From Ilumatobacter sp. (GTDB taxonomy: Bacteria > Actinomycetota > Acidimicrobiia > Acidimicrobiales > Ilumatobacteraceae), in the NCBI GenBank assembly GCA_029263275.1, contig JAJCXU010000504.1, forward strand, positions 1-7,859: a stretch of DNA of 7,859 nucleotides, given 5' to 3'. Numbering within the stretch: the stretch's first letter is position 1; every line of letters begins with the position of its first letter. This document shows, piece after piece, positions 6,600-7,859 of this stretch. The notes beneath the pieces were generated by a model. The model did no database searches, was not told where the DNA came from, and saw only the letters and a program-made list of their open reading frames with translations. Made by a program: the position numbers and the translations under genes.

Positions 6600-7718
6600 A
6601 TGCAACACGATCACGCACACCCGACTGCACCGTCTGACCAATCAGAAGCGCCGCGCAAGCCAAAGCAGGAGCAAGAAGACGCATCAACCGACGTGACCGA
6701 GGTGGCGTACGGTGTGCTGCGCACGCAGTTGCCGATCAGCATGCCCGGCCTTGGACACGTCAATTGTTACGTCCTCGAAGACGAGCGCGGTATCGCAGTG
6801 GTCGATCCGGGGCTGCCGGGCGAAGACTCGTGGGGCCACCTCGTCGACCGTCTCAGCCGTGCTGGCCACGCTGTCGACGACGTCCACACCGTGGTCGTCA
6901 CGCACTCGCATCCCGATCACTTCGGCGGAGCGATGCGACTCCGCCATGAGACCGGCGCCGACATCGTCACCCACGAATCGTTCCGCACCATCTTCGACAC
7001 GTCCGACTTCGACGACCACGAGGATTCCGAATCGCTCGACCTGAACTCGCCGGACGACCAGCGCGCCGCAATGGAGCGCTACTTCTCCAAGCCATCACCG
7101 TGGGGTGGGCGTCGGGCCGGGCCGCCACCAGAGTTCATGGAGCGGATGCGCAAGGCGAATGGTTCTGCCGGTGTGCCCTTCTCGACGCCACGTCCGACGC
7201 GCCCTCTGGTCGACGGGCAAACGATCAAGCTGGCCCGGCGCGAGTGGGTCGCGATGCACACGCCCGGCCACACCTACGACCATCTGTGTCTCTTCGACCC
7301 CGAGTACGGCGTGATGCTGACGGGCGACCACGTCCTGCCCTCGATCACTCCACACATCAGCGGTATGACTCCGGTGTCAGATCCCCTGGCGCAGTTCTTC
7401 GACTCGTTGCGAAGGATGGCCGACATCAACGACGTGTCGATCGCGCTGCCCGCACACGGCCACCCGTTCGCAGATCTCGGCGGGCGAGCCGAACACATCA
7501 TCGAGCACCACGAAGATCGCCTCGACATCATTCGTGGGGCGTTCCCTGACCTTCCGAACGGGACGGTCAACGACTTCATGCGTGTCCTGTTCCGGGAACG
7601 TTCATGGGGCGAGATGGCCGAGAGCGAAACATATGCGCACCTCGAACATCTCCGCGAGCTCGATGAGCTGTCCCGTCACGTCGATGACGGCCTCGCTCGG
7701 TACGCGCCAGTCGACTGA
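6600..7718 (+). CDS. Metallo-beta-lactamase-fold hydrolase
   Basis: A 372-residue MBL-fold protein, probably a cytoplasmic two-zinc hydrolase. Metal ligands are all visible: HSHPDH with H102, H104, D106 and H107; H224 in TPGH; D243 in TGDH; and H286 in PAHGH. The C-terminal part (about 300-368) is helical and resembles the winged-helix tail of LACTB2- or glyoxalase-II-like members. Between the second and third zinc motifs there is an insertion (about 131-200) that starts with a strongly acidic run, probably a lid over the active site. Residues 1-33 are a polar, low-complexity tail rich in His, Gln, Glu and Lys, with no signal peptide. ATG 6600 is chosen because GGAGG precedes it; the open frame continues upstream only into the oppositely transcribed gene. 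Thioester, lactone or glyoxalase-type chemistry would fit the neighbouring CoA ligase, but this is inference. The family also includes nucleases and sulfur dioxygenases. Confidence 0.88.
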   Translation: MQHDHAHPTAPSDQSEAPRKPKQEQEDASTDVTEVAYGVLRTQLPISMPGLGHVNCYVLEDERGIAVVDPGLPGEDSWGHLVDRLSRAGHAVDDVHTVVVTHSHPDHFGGAMRLRHETGADIVTHESFRTIFDTSDFDDHEDSESLDLNSPDDQRAAMERYFSKPSPWGGRRAGPPPEFMERMRKANGSAGVPFSTPRPTRPLVDGQTIKLARREWVAMHTPGHTYDHLCLFDPEYGVMLTGDHVLPSITPHISGMTPVSDPLAQFFDSLRRMADINDVSIALPAHGHPFADLGGRAEHIIEHHEDRLDIIRGAFPDLPNGTVNDFMRVLFRERSWGEMAESETYAHLEHLRELDELSRHVDDGLARYAPVD

Positions 7719-7859
7719 AATGGATTGACGCCGGCGAGGGCTCCGGCGAGCAGCACCATGGCAATGAGGCCGAGATGATCGGTGACGAAGTCCTCGACGA
7801 AGGCCAGCGGATTGGCGCCGAGCCCGAGTCGTTCGGCGGTCCATGCCGTCGCCAACAAC
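7676..7859 (-). CDS. 3' end of an unidentified membrane-protein gene (partial)
   Basis: An open frame enters from the right edge of the window and ends at a stop at 7676-7678. About 60 C-terminal residues are visible. They include one likely membrane helix (LGLIAMVLLAGALAGV) flanked by NPLAFVEDFVTDH and NPFQSTG, and a polar tail. The last 43 bp overlap the 3' end of the MBL hydrolase gene, tail to tail. I do not recognise the family. There is a faint likeness to the LGADP...HFTG...LL segment of the MsrQ/YedZ haem-binding membrane subunit, but there that segment lies near the N-terminus, so a real match would mean a truncated gene. The hydrophobic helix supports this frame over the overlapping arginine-rich one. 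Confidence 0.45.
   Translation of the reverse strand, partial: LLATAWTAERLGLGANPLAFVEDFVTDHLGLIAMVLLAGALAGVNPFQSTGAYRARPSST

Overview
The window reads as chromosomal DNA from a GC-rich actinobacterium. GC content looks like roughly two thirds by eye, start codons include GTG, and most starts lack a good Shine-Dalgarno sequence. The first gene has a secreted 'RVLDTR ... DVVGY' domain, a short collagen-like stretch and a C-terminal head. From memory, this architecture is common in Acidimicrobiia (Ilumatobacter-like organisms), so that class is my best guess, but it is an inference. I see no rRNA, tRNA, CRISPR array, insertion sequence or phage gene.

Layout from left to right: (1) 44-1120 (+), a secreted collagen-like surface protein. 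(2) 1236-3461 (+), a fused alpha-beta E1 component of a 2-oxoacid dehydrogenase (thiamine diphosphate enzyme), with no E2 or E3 gene beside it. (3) 3462-3540, a short convergent gap with a perfect 14-bp inverted repeat, a competing 9-bp hairpin and a 14-bp direct repeat, probably a two-way terminator. (4) 3541-5049 (-), an AMP-forming acyl-CoA synthetase. (5) 5050-5136, a gap holding a five-tract G-quadruplex motif on the transcribed minus strand. (6) 5137-6483 (-), a glutamine-synthetase-family ligase of the gamma-glutamyl-amine type (PuuA / GlnA3 / GlnA4-like). (7) 6484-6599, a divergent promoter region with two small dyads. (8) 6600-7718 (+), a metallo-beta-lactamase-fold hydrolase with a long polar N-terminal tail. 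(9) 7676-7859 (-), the 3' end of an unidentified membrane-protein gene that runs off the window and overlaps the hydrolase gene tail to tail.

The glutamine-synthetase-like and acyl-CoA synthetase genes lie in the same direction 87 bp or less apart and probably form an operon. Together with the divergent hydrolase and the facing E1, they suggest a small catabolic locus handling an amine, an organic acid or a branched-chain oxoacid. The actual substrate cannot be read from sequence. The surface-protein gene appears unrelated to this set.

The most interesting non-coding signals are a TACGnT box 6-7 nt before a start codon of three genes, suggesting leaderless transcription; the G-quadruplex just after the glutamine-synthetase-like stop codon; and the structured gap between the convergent genes. 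I found no convincing new multi-gene system. The structural oddities of the E1 fusion are the best protein-level lead.
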